From CAVQFB01 sp963711675 (lineage in GTDB: Bacteria > Acidobacteriota > Terriglobia > Terriglobales > Acidobacteriaceae), in NCBI GenBank assembly GCA_963711675.1, contig CAVQFB010000011.1:186001-250000 (forward strand): a stretch of DNA of 64,000 nt, read 5' to 3'. The notes under the pieces are model-generated. The model did no database searches. It saw only the letters and a list, made by a program, of their open reading frames with translations, and was not told where the DNA came from. A program made the translations under genes and the position numbers. Numbering within the stretch: the stretch's first letter is position 1; each line of letters begins with the position of its first letter. Shown here piece by piece: positions 24,130 to 33,593 of the stretch.

Positions 24130-25260
24130 CTATCGCTTCGCCGGCGTCGCAGCCTTGGCCATCCCGGCGGACGTTGGCCGGTTCAACAGGCCAGCTCCGC
24201 GGGCAATCATCTCCTGCAGTTCGTCCTGGTTGCTGGAGCGCGCCAGCGCAGTTTCGATCGTGATCTGCTTCTGGAAATACGCCGTCGCCAACGACTGGTT
24301 GAAGGTCTGCATACCGAACTTCTCCTGGCCGGCCTGCATCGCGGAGTAAATCTGGTGGATCTTGTCTTCGCGGATCAGGTTGCGGATGGCGGCGTTGGGC
24401 ACCATGATCTCCATGCACATGGCACGGCCTTTGCCGTCCCCTCGGGGCAGCAGGCTCTGGCAGAGGATGCCTTCCAGCACCAGCGACAACTGCGCCCGAA
24501 TCTGGGGCTGCTGGTGGGCGGGAAAGACGTCGATGATACGGTTGATGGTGGAAGAGGCCGAGTTGGTGTGCAGAGTGCCGAAGGTCAAGTGGCCGGTTTC
24601 TGCGATACGCAACGCGGACTCGATCGTCTCCAGGTCTCGCATTTCGCCGATCAGAACGACGTCCGGATCTTCACGGAGCGCGGCCCGGAGCGCGTCAGTG
24701 AAACTCTTGGTGTCGGCGTGCAACTCACGCTGGTTCACCAGGCAGTTCTTGTTCATGTGAACGAATTCGATCGGGTCCTCGATGGTGAGGATGTGATCGT
24801 GACGCTCAGTGTTGATCTTATCGATCATGGCGGCGAGCGTGGTGGACTTGCCCGAGCCGGTCGGCCCGGTCACCAGCACCAGCCCACGCGGCTTGTCGCA
24901 CAATTTGCTGACCACCGCCGGCAGACCCAGTTGATTGAACGACTTGATCTCAAAGGGAATGAGACGGAAGACGGCTGCGGTCGCGCCACGCTGGTTGAAC
25001 AGGTTGGCACGAAAACGCGCCAGTCCCTTCAGGCCGAAAGAGAAGTCCAGTTCGAAGTTTTCTTCAAAGCGGTGCTTCTGCGAGTCGGTCATGACGCTAT
25101 AGGCGAGCTGCTTGGTCTCGGCCGGCGTCAACTGCGGCAGGTCGAGCGGAACCAGGTGCCCATGCACGCGCACTTGCGGCGGCGAGTTCGTGGTGATGTG
25201 CAGGTCACTGCCCTGCATTTCCAGCAACCTTTTTAGAAGATCGCTAAGCGATAGCGACAT
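24130..25260 (-). CDS. pilT: Type IV pilus retraction ATPase PilT
   Basis: A 376-residue protein. Walker A GPTGSGKST, Asp box and Walker B (DPDVVLIGEMRDLET), the His box HLTFGTLHTNSA and the PilT-specific AIRNLIRE motif (AAIRNLIREDKIHQ) are all present. It hydrolyses ATP to power pilus retraction and twitching. It lies 30 bp downstream of pilB. A C-terminal tail (RPTSAGMAKAATPAKR) is longer than in short homologues but not unusual. Confidence 0.96.
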   Translation of the reverse strand: MSLSLSDLLKRLLEMQGSDLHITTNSPPQVRVHGHLVPLDLPQLTPAETKQLAYSVMTDSQKHRFEENFELDFSFGLKGLARFRANLFNQRGATAAVFRLIPFEIKSFNQLGLPAVVSKLCDKPRGLVLVTGPTGSGKSTTLAAMIDKINTERHDHILTIEDPIEFVHMNKNCLVNQRELHADTKSFTDALRAALREDPDVVLIGEMRDLETIESALRIAETGHLTFGTLHTNSASSTINRIIDVFPAHQQPQIRAQLSLVLEGILCQSLLPRGDGKGRAMCMEIMVPNAAIRNLIREDKIHQIYSAMQAGQEKFGMQTFNQSLATAYFQKQITIETALARSSNQDELQEMIARGAGLLNRPTSAGMAKAATPAKR

Positions 25261-25290
25261 AATGTCCTTGTCCCCTTCCCAAGAAATTCG

Positions 25291-27012
25291 TTAGTGAATC
25301 GTTTCGCGTGCCACTTCCTCAAGCGTGGTCATACCCGCAGCCACCTTGATCAAACCACTGCGCCGGAGCGTGATCATGCCCCGTTCGATGGCCTTCTTTT
25401 TCAGTTCCACCGCGGATGCGCCCACCAGCACGAGCTCTCTGATCTCGTCATCCACTTCCATGACTTCGTACAAACCTGCGCGGCCCTTGTATCCAGTGTT
25501 GTTGCAGGCGGCGCAACCGCGGCCTTTTTGGATCTTGACGGTCTTGGCTTCTTCCGGGGTGTAGCCCTCCTCCAGGAGCGTCTGGTGAGGAACGTCCACG
25601 ATTTCAATGCATTCGCGACAGATGCGGCGCACCAAACGTTGTGCGCAGATGAGGTGTACCGAAGTCGCGACCAGGAATGGTTCGATGCCCATGTTCATCA
25701 GACGCGTGATGGTTTCCGGTGCACCGTTGGTGTGCAGTGTGGAAAGTACGAGGTGACCAGTGAGCGCGGCCTTGATGGCGATTTCCGCGGTTTCAAAGTC
25801 ACGGATTTCACCGACCAGAATGATGTTGGGGTCCTGCCGTAGGAAGGCGCGCAACGCGGCGGCGAAGTTCAGTCCGATCTGTTCTTTCATCTGGACCTGG
25901 TTCACACCGCCTAATTGGAACTCGACCGGGTCTTCCGCGGTCATGATGTTCGTGTCTGGCTGATTCAATCGGGCGATCGAGGAATACAAAGTGTTGGTTT
26001 TGCCCGACCCTGTCGGCCCGGTAACCAGCACCATCCCGTAGGGCTTCAGAATCGCTTTCTCGAACTTGACGAGCGACTCCGGCTCGAAGCCGAGCTTGGT
26101 CATGTCCAGGCGCAGGTTTTCTTTGTCGAGCAAGCGGAGCACGATTTTTTCGCCCCAGAGAGTCGGCAGCGTGCTGACACGGAAGTCGAGCTGCTTCTTC
26201 TTGCCGCCGATGGCCATCTTCAGCATGATGCGGCCGTCCTGCGGCAGGCGCTTTTCGCTGATGTCCAGCTTGGACATGATCTTTACGCGGGAGATAATGG
26301 CGTCCTTCAGCTTCAGCGGCGGCGACATGATGCTCTGCAAAATGCCGTCAATACGGAAGCGCACACGAAATTCCTTTTCGTACGGCTCCATGTGGATGTC
26401 GCTGGCTCCGCGCTTCACGGCGTCGGTCAGGACCAGGTTCACGAGCTTCACGATGGGCGCTTCGTCGGCGGCTCTCTCCAGTTCCGAGAGCGCCATTTCC
26501 TGCTGTTCGGATTGCAGTTCGACGTCGGCGTCGTTGATCTCGTTGATCGACTGCATGACCTGTTCGAGATTCTCTTCCGCTTCCTTGGTCGTGCCGTAAG
26601 CCTTTTCGATGCCCTCCTGGATCGAGCTCTCCGAGGCCACTACCGGCTCAATGTTGAAACCGGTCATGAACTTGATGTCGTCCATGGCGAAGACGTTCGT
26701 CGGGTCCACCATGGCAATTGTCAGGGACGCACCGACACGGCTCAAGGGCAGGATCTGGTAGCGCTTGGCAGTCTCGAACGGGATCAGCTTGACGACTGCG
26801 GGATCAATTTCGAAGTAAGAGAGGTTGATGGCGGGAACGCCGTACTGTCGCGACAGGAAGTTGGTAACGTCTTCATCCGAGAGGAAGCCCAACTTCACCA
26901 AGGCGGAGCCGAGGCGGCAGCTGGTTTCTTTCTGGACCTTCGTTGCCTGCGCCAACTGCTCCGCGGTAATGACCTTCTCTTTGACGAGAAGATCACCCAG
27001 CCGTTGAGACAT
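25291..27012 (-). CDS. pilB: Type IV pilus extension ATPase PilB
   Basis: A 573-residue protein. An N-terminal MshEN domain (about 1-150; MSQRLGDLLVKEKVITAEQL) precedes the GspE ATPase domain with Walker A GPTGSGKTN, Walker B NIILVGEIRDFET and the His box HLVLSTLHTN. The zinc-binding tetracysteine site is present as CREC and CAAC. MshEN domains bind cyclic di-GMP in several homologues, so c-di-GMP control is likely but unproven. It is the first gene of pilB-pilT-pilC-pilS-pilR. A 9-bp palindrome lies about 100 bp upstream. Confidence 0.96.
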   Translation of the reverse strand: MSQRLGDLLVKEKVITAEQLAQATKVQKETSCRLGSALVKLGFLSDEDVTNFLSRQYGVPAINLSYFEIDPAVVKLIPFETAKRYQILPLSRVGASLTIAMVDPTNVFAMDDIKFMTGFNIEPVVASESSIQEGIEKAYGTTKEAEENLEQVMQSINEINDADVELQSEQQEMALSELERAADEAPIVKLVNLVLTDAVKRGASDIHMEPYEKEFRVRFRIDGILQSIMSPPLKLKDAIISRVKIMSKLDISEKRLPQDGRIMLKMAIGGKKKQLDFRVSTLPTLWGEKIVLRLLDKENLRLDMTKLGFEPESLVKFEKAILKPYGMVLVTGPTGSGKTNTLYSSIARLNQPDTNIMTAEDPVEFQLGGVNQVQMKEQIGLNFAAALRAFLRQDPNIILVGEIRDFETAEIAIKAALTGHLVLSTLHTNGAPETITRLMNMGIEPFLVATSVHLICAQRLVRRICRECIEIVDVPHQTLLEEGYTPEEAKTVKIQKGRGCAACNNTGYKGRAGLYEVMEVDDEIRELVLVGASAVELKKKAIERGMITLRRSGLIKVAAGMTTLEEVARETIH

Positions 27013-27111
27013 ACCTCGATCTCCTATCTGCGTGGCAGAGAAATGCCGTCAACTACCTGTCGTTTGCACGAAATCGCTGGCTTTTCGGGGGGAGAGATTG
27101 CAGCGTATTTC

Positions 27112-27134
27112 GCGTTGACAGAAATTGTCAACGC
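27112..27134. promoter_or_regulatory. 9-bp palindrome upstream of pilB, candidate operator
   Basis: GCGTTGACA (27112-27120), GAAAT and TGTCAACGC (27126-27134) form a perfect inverted repeat. On the minus strand one arm supplies a TTGACA -35-like hexamer pointing at pilB, so a bound regulator would overlap the promoter. The -10 is poor. It is the only strong motif in the 356-bp spacer 27013-27368. Confidence 0.55.
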
Positions 27135-27368
27135 AACCGGGCAATGGCACCAGTAACTTTGGTACCTGTACTGAGCGGACAAGCGACGGAGCGACGTGCG
27201 GTGGCGCAAATTTCGCATTTTGTAGCCGATTTCCGCGATTTCATGGCCACGGGCGTTTCCGTGGGACATGCACTTTAGTTAGAAGTTGGTTAGCTGAGTT
27301 TGAGCAGAAATAGTCGGACAAGCAGGGCCGAAAGCGCGGTAACGACGATTTGTCTTACACTCCCACGC

Positions 27369-28187
27369 ATGACATTGAGGTTGAAGGACCATTCCCGGAA
27401 AGAAGCGTTGCGCGCGTATCACGCCACCCTTGTTCGCGCCTGGGGACCGCAGCATTGGTGGCCAGCACGCACTCGTTTCGAGATGATCGCAGGCGCTTAC
27501 CTCACGCAAAATACCGCGTGGACGAATGTGGAGCGCGCCTTGAGGAACCTGCGTTCCGCGCGTTTACTTAGTTTGGGCGGAGTGCGCCGAACACCTCTGC
27601 CTAAGTTGGAGTCACTGATTCGGCCAGCAGGATATTTTCGACAAAAAGCGAGGCGTCTGAAGATTTTTGTGGGTTTCCTGGACGACCATTACGGCGGTTC
27701 GCTGAACCGGATGTTAGCCGCGCCGACCGACAAGCTTCGCGAGGAGTTGCTTTCGTTGAACGGGGTTGGTCCCGAGACAGCCGACTCGATCCTGCTGTAC
27801 GCGGGGAATCATCCGGTATTCGTGGTCGATGCATATACGCGACGCATTCTGCATCGGCATGAGATTCTTCCTGAAGACGCCGACTACAAGCAGGTCCGGG
27901 AGTTGTTCGAGAGTGCTCTCAAGCCGGTAGCGAGTGAGAGTTTTCAATCGGAGTCGGAGACAGGAGGGTTGCCTCTCACGACGCCGGTGTATCGCGGCTC
28001 TTCGCACCAGCCGTCATCCGTGAGTCAGGCCAAGCGAACCGCCCTCACGCAGGTCTATAACGAAATGCACGGCCTGATCGTACGGGCGGGCAAACACTAC
28101 TGCCTGAAATCGCACCCGCGGTGCGAGGAGTGCCCGTTAGCACAGTATCTTCCAGGGAACTCTGGAAGCACTTCCTGCCTCGAGTAG
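27369..28187 (+). CDS. Endonuclease III-like HhH-GPD protein, atypical
   Basis: The ATG at 27369 gives 272 residues; the upstream extension is not credible. The HhH-GPD fold is clear: FEMIAGAYLTQNTAWTNVERAL, LLSLNGVGPETADSILLYA, then VVDAYTRRIL with the conserved Asp. The usual catalytic Lys of Nth (GVGRKTA) is Glu here (GVGPETA). The iron-sulfur cluster motif keeps C-x6-C-x2-C, but the expected fourth Cys five residues on is missing. It may be a monofunctional glycosylase of the MagIII or archaeal type; substrate unknown. Overall family assignment is solid. Confidence 0.8.
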   Translation: MTLRLKDHSRKEALRAYHATLVRAWGPQHWWPARTRFEMIAGAYLTQNTAWTNVERALRNLRSARLLSLGGVRRTPLPKLESLIRPAGYFRQKARRLKIFVGFLDDHYGGSLNRMLAAPTDKLREELLSLNGVGPETADSILLYAGNHPVFVVDAYTRRILHRHEILPEDADYKQVRELFESALKPVASESFQSESETGGLPLTTPVYRGSSHQPSSVSQAKRTALTQVYNEMHGLIVRAGKHYCLKSHPRCEECPLAQYLPGNSGSTSCLE

Positions 28188-28271
28188 CGCCCTAACAACA
28201 CCCCTCCAAAAAGCTATAATGAAGCCGCATCCCCGGATTTATCATCATGCATTACTTGGGGTTCCTGGGGA

Positions 28272-30527
28272 TTGCTTCGATTGCCGCCGACCGGTCCAAT
28301 TCGCGCCACTGACAAGACCTCCAGCCGCCGGCGAGCGATCACTTCGCTGGCGATCGCCATAGTCTTGCTGTTCGGGATTGTGCTGTCGCAGACATCTTTT
28401 GACCTGCCCTTTCTGAATCCTGACACCAACCAGCAACTTCTCTTTTTTGCGGCGCTGTCGGCAGTCATCTTTCTTTTGTTCGTGGCGCTCACGTTTGTGC
28501 TGGTGCGGAACCTCCTGAAAGTGTTTGCCGAGCGGCGCCTGGGGGTTTTGGGATCGAAGTTCCGTACCCGCATGGTGGTGGTGGGGCTGCTGTTGTCGAT
28601 TCTGCCGGTCATTGTGATGTTCTGGTTCTCGTACGTGCTGATGAACCGCTCGCTGGACAAGTGGTTCTCGCGGCCGGTGGAGGAAGTCCGATCGGACACC
28701 GCGGCCATGGCAGCTCTGCTGGCCGATTATGCGGCGCAAAACGCACGCTCGGAAGCGTTCTCGATTGCCGCGTCTCCGGAGACACAGCGGGCGTTCGAAG
28801 GGCATAGCTTCGGCGCGGTCGTGAGCGAGTTTCGGAAGCACGAGCCCACGCTGCAGGGTGGTTTTGTCGTAGCGGTCCTGAACGGAAATGCGGAAGCGAG
28901 CTTTGCCGCTCCCGCTGGCTGGCCACTACTCAAGAACAGCATCCCTCCGCACCAGGGCGACGGTCCAGTGCATTTCACATGGGATCAGACCGACTACATC
29001 CTCGGGACCGCACCAGTTGGCGACAATGGCGAAATCCTGGTGGCCATGCCGCTGCCGCAAAGGTTTTCGCAAACGGTAAGACAGCTCGAGTCGAGCCAGC
29101 AGCGCTACTGGGACCTGACTCGGCAGCGCCGAGCCGTGCGCCGCACTTACATGGGCGTATTGCTGCTGCTGACGGTACTGGTGTTGTTCGCATCGACTTG
29201 GTTGGCAATGTTCTTGTCCAAACTGGTCACCCAGCCCGTCGCCGCACTGGCGGAGGCAACTCAGGAAATCTCGCGGGGACGCCTTGACTACCGGGTGGAG
29301 GTCCGCGCAGCGGACGAGATCGGAGACCTGGTTCGATCTTTCAACCGCATGGCGGAAGAACTGGAATCCAGCCGCCGCCAGATTGAGGCGTCCAGCCAGG
29401 AAGTGCACTCCGCGAACATGGAATTGGAGCAGCGCCGGCGCCAGATCGAAACAATTCTGGAAAGCATTCCGACGGGCGTTTTATCCGTGGATGACAATCG
29501 CCGCGTGACACACGTCAATCACGCGCTGCTGCGGATGTTCAATCCCGCTGCCGGGGACGCAACCGCACCGGGTTCGCTTGTGGGTGCATACCTCGCGGCG
29601 TTATTTCCCGCTGACGTGCTGGAGGATCTCGATCTAATGCTTCGCCGCGCCGATCGCATGGGCATGACCACCAGCCAGATGGAAATCGTACTGCCGCGAG
29701 CGACACTCAATGCGGCTATTACCGTGGCGAGCCTGCAACATGACTCAGAGCGACTCGGCTACGTACTGGTCTTTGAAGACCTGTCTGATCTGCTCAAGGC
29801 ACAGAAACAGGCCGCATGGCGTGAAGTGGCACGGCGTGTGGCACACGAAATCAAGAATCCCCTGACGCCGATCGCTCTTTCCGCTGAACGGATCCGGAGG
29901 CATCTGGACCGAGGGACGCGACCGGACGCAAAATCGCTGGAGATCGTCAAGGGATGCGCTGATACCATTGCCGGCGCGGTGGAGACGGTTCGCACCCTGG
30001 TCGACGAATTCGCCGCGTTGGCGCGGTTTCCTGCGGCGCGGCCAAGGCCAGCCAATCTAAACTCGATTGTGGAGAGCGCCCTGGCGATGTTTGACGGGCG
30101 CTTGGACAACATTCTTGTGCATACCACGCTCGCGTCCGACCTGCCGCACGTGATGGCCGACCCGGAGGCGATGAAGCGCGCTATTGCCAATTTGGTAGAC
30201 AACGCGGCGGAAGCGATGCAAGGCTCGATGGTGCGCGAAATTCATATCGGCACTGCGCTGGTGGCCAGCCGGGATGCCGTGGAGCTGGTCATCTCCGACA
30301 CGGGACATGGCGTCACCCAGGAATTGAAGGAGAAACTCTTCCTGCCTTACTTCTCCACCAAGAAACGCGGCACGGGCCTGGGGTTGGCGATCGTGAACCG
30401 CATTGTCGAGGATCACCACGGGTCTATCCGCGTGGAGGAGAATAAACCGGTGGGCACAAGATTTATCGTGGAGTTACCGATAGTCACCGAAGCTGTGGCC
30501 ACGCCCACCGCCAGCTCGCATGCATAA
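28272..30527 (+). CDS. ntrY: NtrY-type sensor histidine kinase
   Basis: A 751-residue protein. Membrane helices lie near 25-45, 58-80, 98-120 and about 293-318, with a periplasmic sensor region between. HAMP (TQPVAALAEATQEISRGRLD), PAS (LESIPTGVLSVDDNRRVTHV) and HisKA with H525 (RVAHEIKNPLTPIALSAERI) follow. The ATPase domain (NLVDNAAEAM, GTGLGLAIVNRIV) is complete. TTG 28272 is the only in-frame start that retains the first helix, so start confidence is low. The gene overlaps ntrX by 8 bp. NtrY/NtrX pairs respond to nitrogen or redox and envelope cues. Confidence 0.9.
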   Translation: MLRLPPTGPIRATDKTSSRRRAITSLAIAIVLLFGIVLSQTSFDLPFLNPDTNQQLLFFAALSAVIFLLFVALTFVLVRNLLKVFAERRLGVLGSKFRTRMVVVGLLLSILPVIVMFWFSYVLMNRSLDKWFSRPVEEVRSDTAAMAALLADYAAQNARSEAFSIAASPETQRAFEGHSFGAVVSEFRKHEPTLQGGFVVAVLNGNAEASFAAPAGWPLLKNSIPPHQGDGPVHFTWDQTDYILGTAPVGDNGEILVAMPLPQRFSQTVRQLESSQQRYWDLTRQRRAVRRTYMGVLLLLTVLVLFASTWLAMFLSKLVTQPVAALAEATQEISRGRLDYRVEVRAADEIGDLVRSFNRMAEELESSRRQIEASSQEVHSANMELEQRRRQIETILESIPTGVLSVDDNRRVTHVNHALLRMFNPAAGDATAPGSLVGAYLAALFPADVLEDLDLMLRRADRMGMTTSQMEIVLPRATLNAAITVASLQHDSERLGYVLVFEDLSDLLKAQKQAAWREVARRVAHEIKNPLTPIALSAERIRRHLDRGTRPDAKSLEIVKGCADTIAGAVETVRTLVDEFAALARFPAARPRPANLNSIVESALAMFDGRLDNILVHTTLASDLPHVMADPEAMKRAIANLVDNAAEAMQGSMVREIHIGTALVASRDAVELVISDTGHGVTQELKEKLFLPYFSTKKRGTGLGLAIVNRIVEDHHGSIRVEENKPVGTRFIVELPIVTEAVATPTASSHA

Positions 30528-31875
30528 CATCCTTATCGTTGACGACGAATCCAGCATTCAGCAGTCGCTGAAGGGCATCCTGGACGACGAAGGCTATAAC
30601 ACGCGCGTCGCAGGCAGTGGAGAAGCCTGTCTGGAGCTTCTGCGCAAGCGCGCTCAGGATGTGGTTCTGCTCGACATCTGGCTGCCCGGGATCGACGGCC
30701 TGGAGACGCTGCAGAAGATCCGCGAACTCGACAACGCACCGGAAGTCATCATGATCTCTGGCCACGGGACGATCGAGACGGCAGTGCGCGCGACCAAACT
30801 CGGCGCTTACGATTTTCTGGAAAAGCCACTCTCGGTCGACAAGACTCTTATCCTCATCAAGAACGCAATCGATTCCAGAAACCTGCGCCACGAAAATCGC
30901 GACCTGAAGAAGCAGCTTCAGTTCAAGAGCGTGATCGCGGGCGACAGCATTCCCATGAAGGCCCTGCGCCAGCAGATTGGCCTTATGGCTCCCACCAACG
31001 GCAGGGTACTCATTTATGGCGAGTCCGGTACAGGCAAGGAACTGGTTGCTCATGCCATTCATGCGGAGAGTTTGCGCAAAGACGAGATGTTCGTCGAAGT
31101 GAACTGCGCCGCGATCCCGGAGGATCTGATCGAGAGCGAGCTTTTCGGCCACCTCAAGGGCTCATTGCCCGGCACGGCGGTGGATAAGGAGGGCAAGTTC
31201 CAGCGGGCCGACGGCGGCACGTTGTTTCTCGACGAAGTCGGCGACATGAGTCTGAAGACGCAGTCCAAGGTGCTGCGCACACTCGACGAGCAGCGCTTCA
31301 CTCCGGTGGGAAGTGACGAGGCCATCACGGTGGATGCCAGGGTCATCGCATCCACGAACAAGGATCTGGAAGAGGAGATTTCGCGCGGCAACTTTAGGGA
31401 GGACCTTTTCTACCGCCTGAACGTGATCCCCTTCTTTGTTCCTCCGTTGAGGGAGAGGAAAGAAGACATTCCGCTCCTGGCTCGGCATTTTCTGAAGGAG
31501 TTTGGCTCGGCCTACGGCCGCCGGCCGCGCGAGATCACCGACGATGCCATCGATACTCTGACTCGTTACGCATGGCCGGGAAACGTGCGCGAACTGCGAA
31601 ATGTAATCGAGCGCATCGTGATCATGAATCCGACGATCAGCCGCTTCGAACGCAAGCACCTGCCACCGCTTGTTTATCGCGACGGCACCCGCCGAGCCGC
31701 GGGGACAGAATTTGCCACGCTTCATCAAGCGCGCGACGCCTATGAACGCGACTACATCCTTAAAAAACTGGACGAGAATCACGGCAACGTCAGCCGAACG
31801 GCTGAAGTGCTAGGCCTGGAGCGCAGCCACCTCTACCGCAAGATGAAGAGCCTGGGGATTGCAGTGAAGGAGTAG
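30520..31875 (+). CDS. ntrX: NtrX-type response regulator with altered GAFTGA loop
   Basis: A 451-residue protein. The receiver has the phospho-acceptor D52 (VVLLDIWLPGIDG). The AAA+ domain keeps Walker A (YGESGTGKE) and Walker B (GGTLFLDEVGDMS), but the sigma-54-contacting GAFTGA loop is replaced by GSLPGT (residues 214-219). A Fis-type HTH ends the protein (SRTAEVLGLERSHLYRKMKS). Without GAFTGA it may not open sigma-54 promoters and could act as a conventional activator or repressor; related NtrX proteins are also known to lack a canonical loop. It is coupled to ntrY by overlap. Confidence 0.9.
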   Translation: MHNILIVDDESSIQQSLKGILDDEGYNTRVAGSGEACLELLRKRAQDVVLLDIWLPGIDGLETLQKIRELDNAPEVIMISGHGTIETAVRATKLGAYDFLEKPLSVDKTLILIKNAIDSRNLRHENRDLKKQLQFKSVIAGDSIPMKALRQQIGLMAPTNGRVLIYGESGTGKELVAHAIHAESLRKDEMFVEVNCAAIPEDLIESELFGHLKGSLPGTAVDKEGKFQRADGGTLFLDEVGDMSLKTQSKVLRTLDEQRFTPVGSDEAITVDARVIASTNKDLEEEISRGNFREDLFYRLNVIPFFVPPLRERKEDIPLLARHFLKEFGSAYGRRPREITDDAIDTLTRYAWPGNVRELRNVIERIVIMNPTISRFERKHLPPLVYRDGTRRAAGTEFATLHQARDAYERDYILKKLDENHGNVSRTAEVLGLERSHLYRKMKSLGIAVKE

Positions 31876-31892
31876 ATCGCTTTTAACAGAAA

Positions 31893-31925
31893 AGCAGGTT
31901 CTTCGCTTTGCTCAGAATGACAAAA
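31893..31925 (+). repeat. Dispersed repeat, short copy A6
   Basis: GCAGGTTCTTCGCTTTGCTC then AGAATGACAAAA, just after the ntrX stop. It is a shortened member of the family. Confidence 0.55.
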
Positions 31926-31986
31926 TCTTAAAAGGGGGACGGGGCGGACCGGGCATCCAGCAGAAGGGTTTGGCAGGAGCGGACGT

Positions 31987-32427
31987 TTACTTCTTTAGCA
32001 TGTGAATCTCAGTGCCGTTCTTGTGGAACTTCACTTCGTCCATCAGCTGGTTGATCAGAAAAATTCCACGTCCATGATTAGAGTAGACGTTCTCACCGTT
32101 ACAGGGATTGGGAATAGTTGCGGGATCGAATCCCTTCCCGGGATCGCGTACCACGATGAGCATTCCCTTGGCCTCGTCACACGCGACGTCGCACTCGATC
32201 ACTTTGGAAGGGTCCGCCTTGGCGCCATGAATTACGGCGTTGGCCAACGCTTCGGCCAGAGCCAGCTCGATCGCGTCCTCGCGCCCGTCGGCGCATTTCA
32301 TCTGCCGCACGATCTCCATTACACGTTGCACGACAGGGTCAATGGCGTTCCGGTCAGCGGCGAGCGTCACCTGCAGCTTCAGGATGAGCTTGTCGGAGTC
32401 AAAGTTGGGCGGCTGTTCCGTGGACAT
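31987..32427 (-). CDS. RsbW/SpoIIAB-like anti-sigma-type ATP-binding protein
   Basis: A 146-residue GHKL (HATPase_c_2) protein: DAIELALAEALANAVIHGAK is the N box, VVRDPGKGFDP the G1 box and NHGRGIFLINQLMD the G2 box. Single-domain proteins of this kind bind sigma factors or anti-anti-sigma factors and phosphorylate the latter on serine. No STAS-domain partner is nearby, so its target is encoded elsewhere. The start is ATG 32427. It is convergent with ntrX and separate from era. Confidence 0.85.
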   Translation of the reverse strand: MSTEQPPNFDSDKLILKLQVTLAADRNAIDPVVQRVMEIVRQMKCADGREDAIELALAEALANAVIHGAKADPSKVIECDVACDEAKGMLIVVRDPGKGFDPATIPNPCNGENVYSNHGRGIFLINQLMDEVKFHKNGTEIHMLKK

Positions 32428-32551
32428 GGATGCGATTTTGCTAGCCGGACAGTTTGATGCGAACGGTGGCGGAGGGGATTCTATCGCCTTAATCCCTGTG
32501 CTGCAATGGCTTCCGCAGCTTACGTTGGTTTGGGCTTATTGCAGCCTTTAG

Positions 32552-33493
32552 TTACTCCGGCTTGGAGCCGACCAATTGATCGAGTTGGCGTCGCCAATCG
32601 AGACCATCGACGAACTCCCGCGACTCGCGCCAGGCGGGCTGCACCTTCACGAATAGCTCCAGGAAGATCTTTTGCCCAATCATTTGCTGGATTTGCATGC
32701 GCGCGGCGGTACCGATGGTCTTCAGCATCTTGCCGCCTTTGCCGACCAGGATCGCCTTCTGGCCCTCCCGCTCGCAGTAGATGGTGGCGGCAATCCGCGT
32801 GATGTTCGTGCCTTCCTCAAACTGGTCAACAATAACAGTGGTTGAGTATGGTATCTCCTCCTTCGTGGCAGCGAGGATCTGTTCACGAACGATTTCGGCC
32901 GCCATGAAACGCGAGGGCTGATCGGTAATCTGGTCTTCGGGGAAATACTTCGGCCCCTCGGGAAGAAACTCGAGGACCGCCTCCAGCAATAGATCCATGC
33001 CATCACGCCGCAGCGCCGAAATCGGAATGATCTCCCGGAATTCATGGCGTTTGCGGTAGTCATCAATGATCGCTAGCAGCTTTTCTTTGTCCCGGCCGAA
33101 TTTGTCGATCTTGTTCAGCAGAAGGAAGATGGGAGTGCCCGATTTTTTCGCGAGATCGAGCACGAACTGGTCGGCGGGGCCGAAGCGTTGGGCGGCGTCA
33201 ACGATCAATAAGAGAAGGTCGCAACCGTCTAGCGCTTCACGCACCTCAGTCATCATCTTCCGTCCCAGCGAACTGTCGGGCTTGTGCACACCGGGCGTGT
33301 CAATGAGGATGATCTGGCCGCTGGTCTTGCCCTTGCGCTTTGGTACGTGGACGATGCCCTGGATGCGGTTGCGCGTAGTCTGCGGCTTGGGAGAGATGAT
33401 GGCAAGCTTCTCGCCTACCAGCGCATTGAGCAGCGTCGATTTGCCGGCGTTAGGCCGGCCGAGAATGCAGACGAATCCGGAATGGAAGGACAT
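32552..33493 (-). CDS. era: GTPase Era
   Basis: A 313-residue protein with G1 GRPNAGKST, G3 DTPG, G4 NKID and the effector region around TTRNRIQGI. The C-terminal KH domain (about 210-300; AILVGKGGKMLKTIGTAARM) binds the 3' end of 16S rRNA. Era assists 30S subunit maturation. It belongs functionally with YbeY, encoded further upstream on the same strand. The 100-bp spacer to the preceding CBS gene contains heptamer array H6. Confidence 0.96.
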   Translation of the reverse strand: MSFHSGFVCILGRPNAGKSTLLNALVGEKLAIISPKPQTTRNRIQGIVHVPKRKGKTSGQIILIDTPGVHKPDSSLGRKMMTEVREALDGCDLLLLIVDAAQRFGPADQFVLDLAKKSGTPIFLLLNKIDKFGRDKEKLLAIIDDYRKRHEFREIIPISALRRDGMDLLLEAVLEFLPEGPKYFPEDQITDQPSRFMAAEIVREQILAATKEEIPYSTTVIVDQFEEGTNITRIAATIYCEREGQKAILVGKGGKMLKTIGTAARMQIQQMIGQKIFLELFVKVQPAWRESREFVDGLDWRRQLDQLVGSKPE

Positions 33494-33533
33494 AAATTAA
33501 GCTATTAGCTGTTGGCTCTTAGCTTCCAGCAAA
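33494..33533. repeat. Degenerate 7-bp-period array H6
   Basis: TATTAGC/TGTTGGC/TCTTAGC/TTCCAGC/AAACAGC heptamers directly upstream of the era start codon. Confidence 0.65.
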
Positions 33534-33593
33534 CAGCACCTCAGTCGAATGCAGGAATTGATGCTTGCTTAATTCACCACAGATCGACGCAGT

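Noticed and set aside
24127..27156. Long plus-strand open frames (369 and 413 codons) opposite pilT and pilB
   Set aside because: Mirror frames of strongly conserved ATPases with His/Arg/Gly-rich, low-complexity-like translations.
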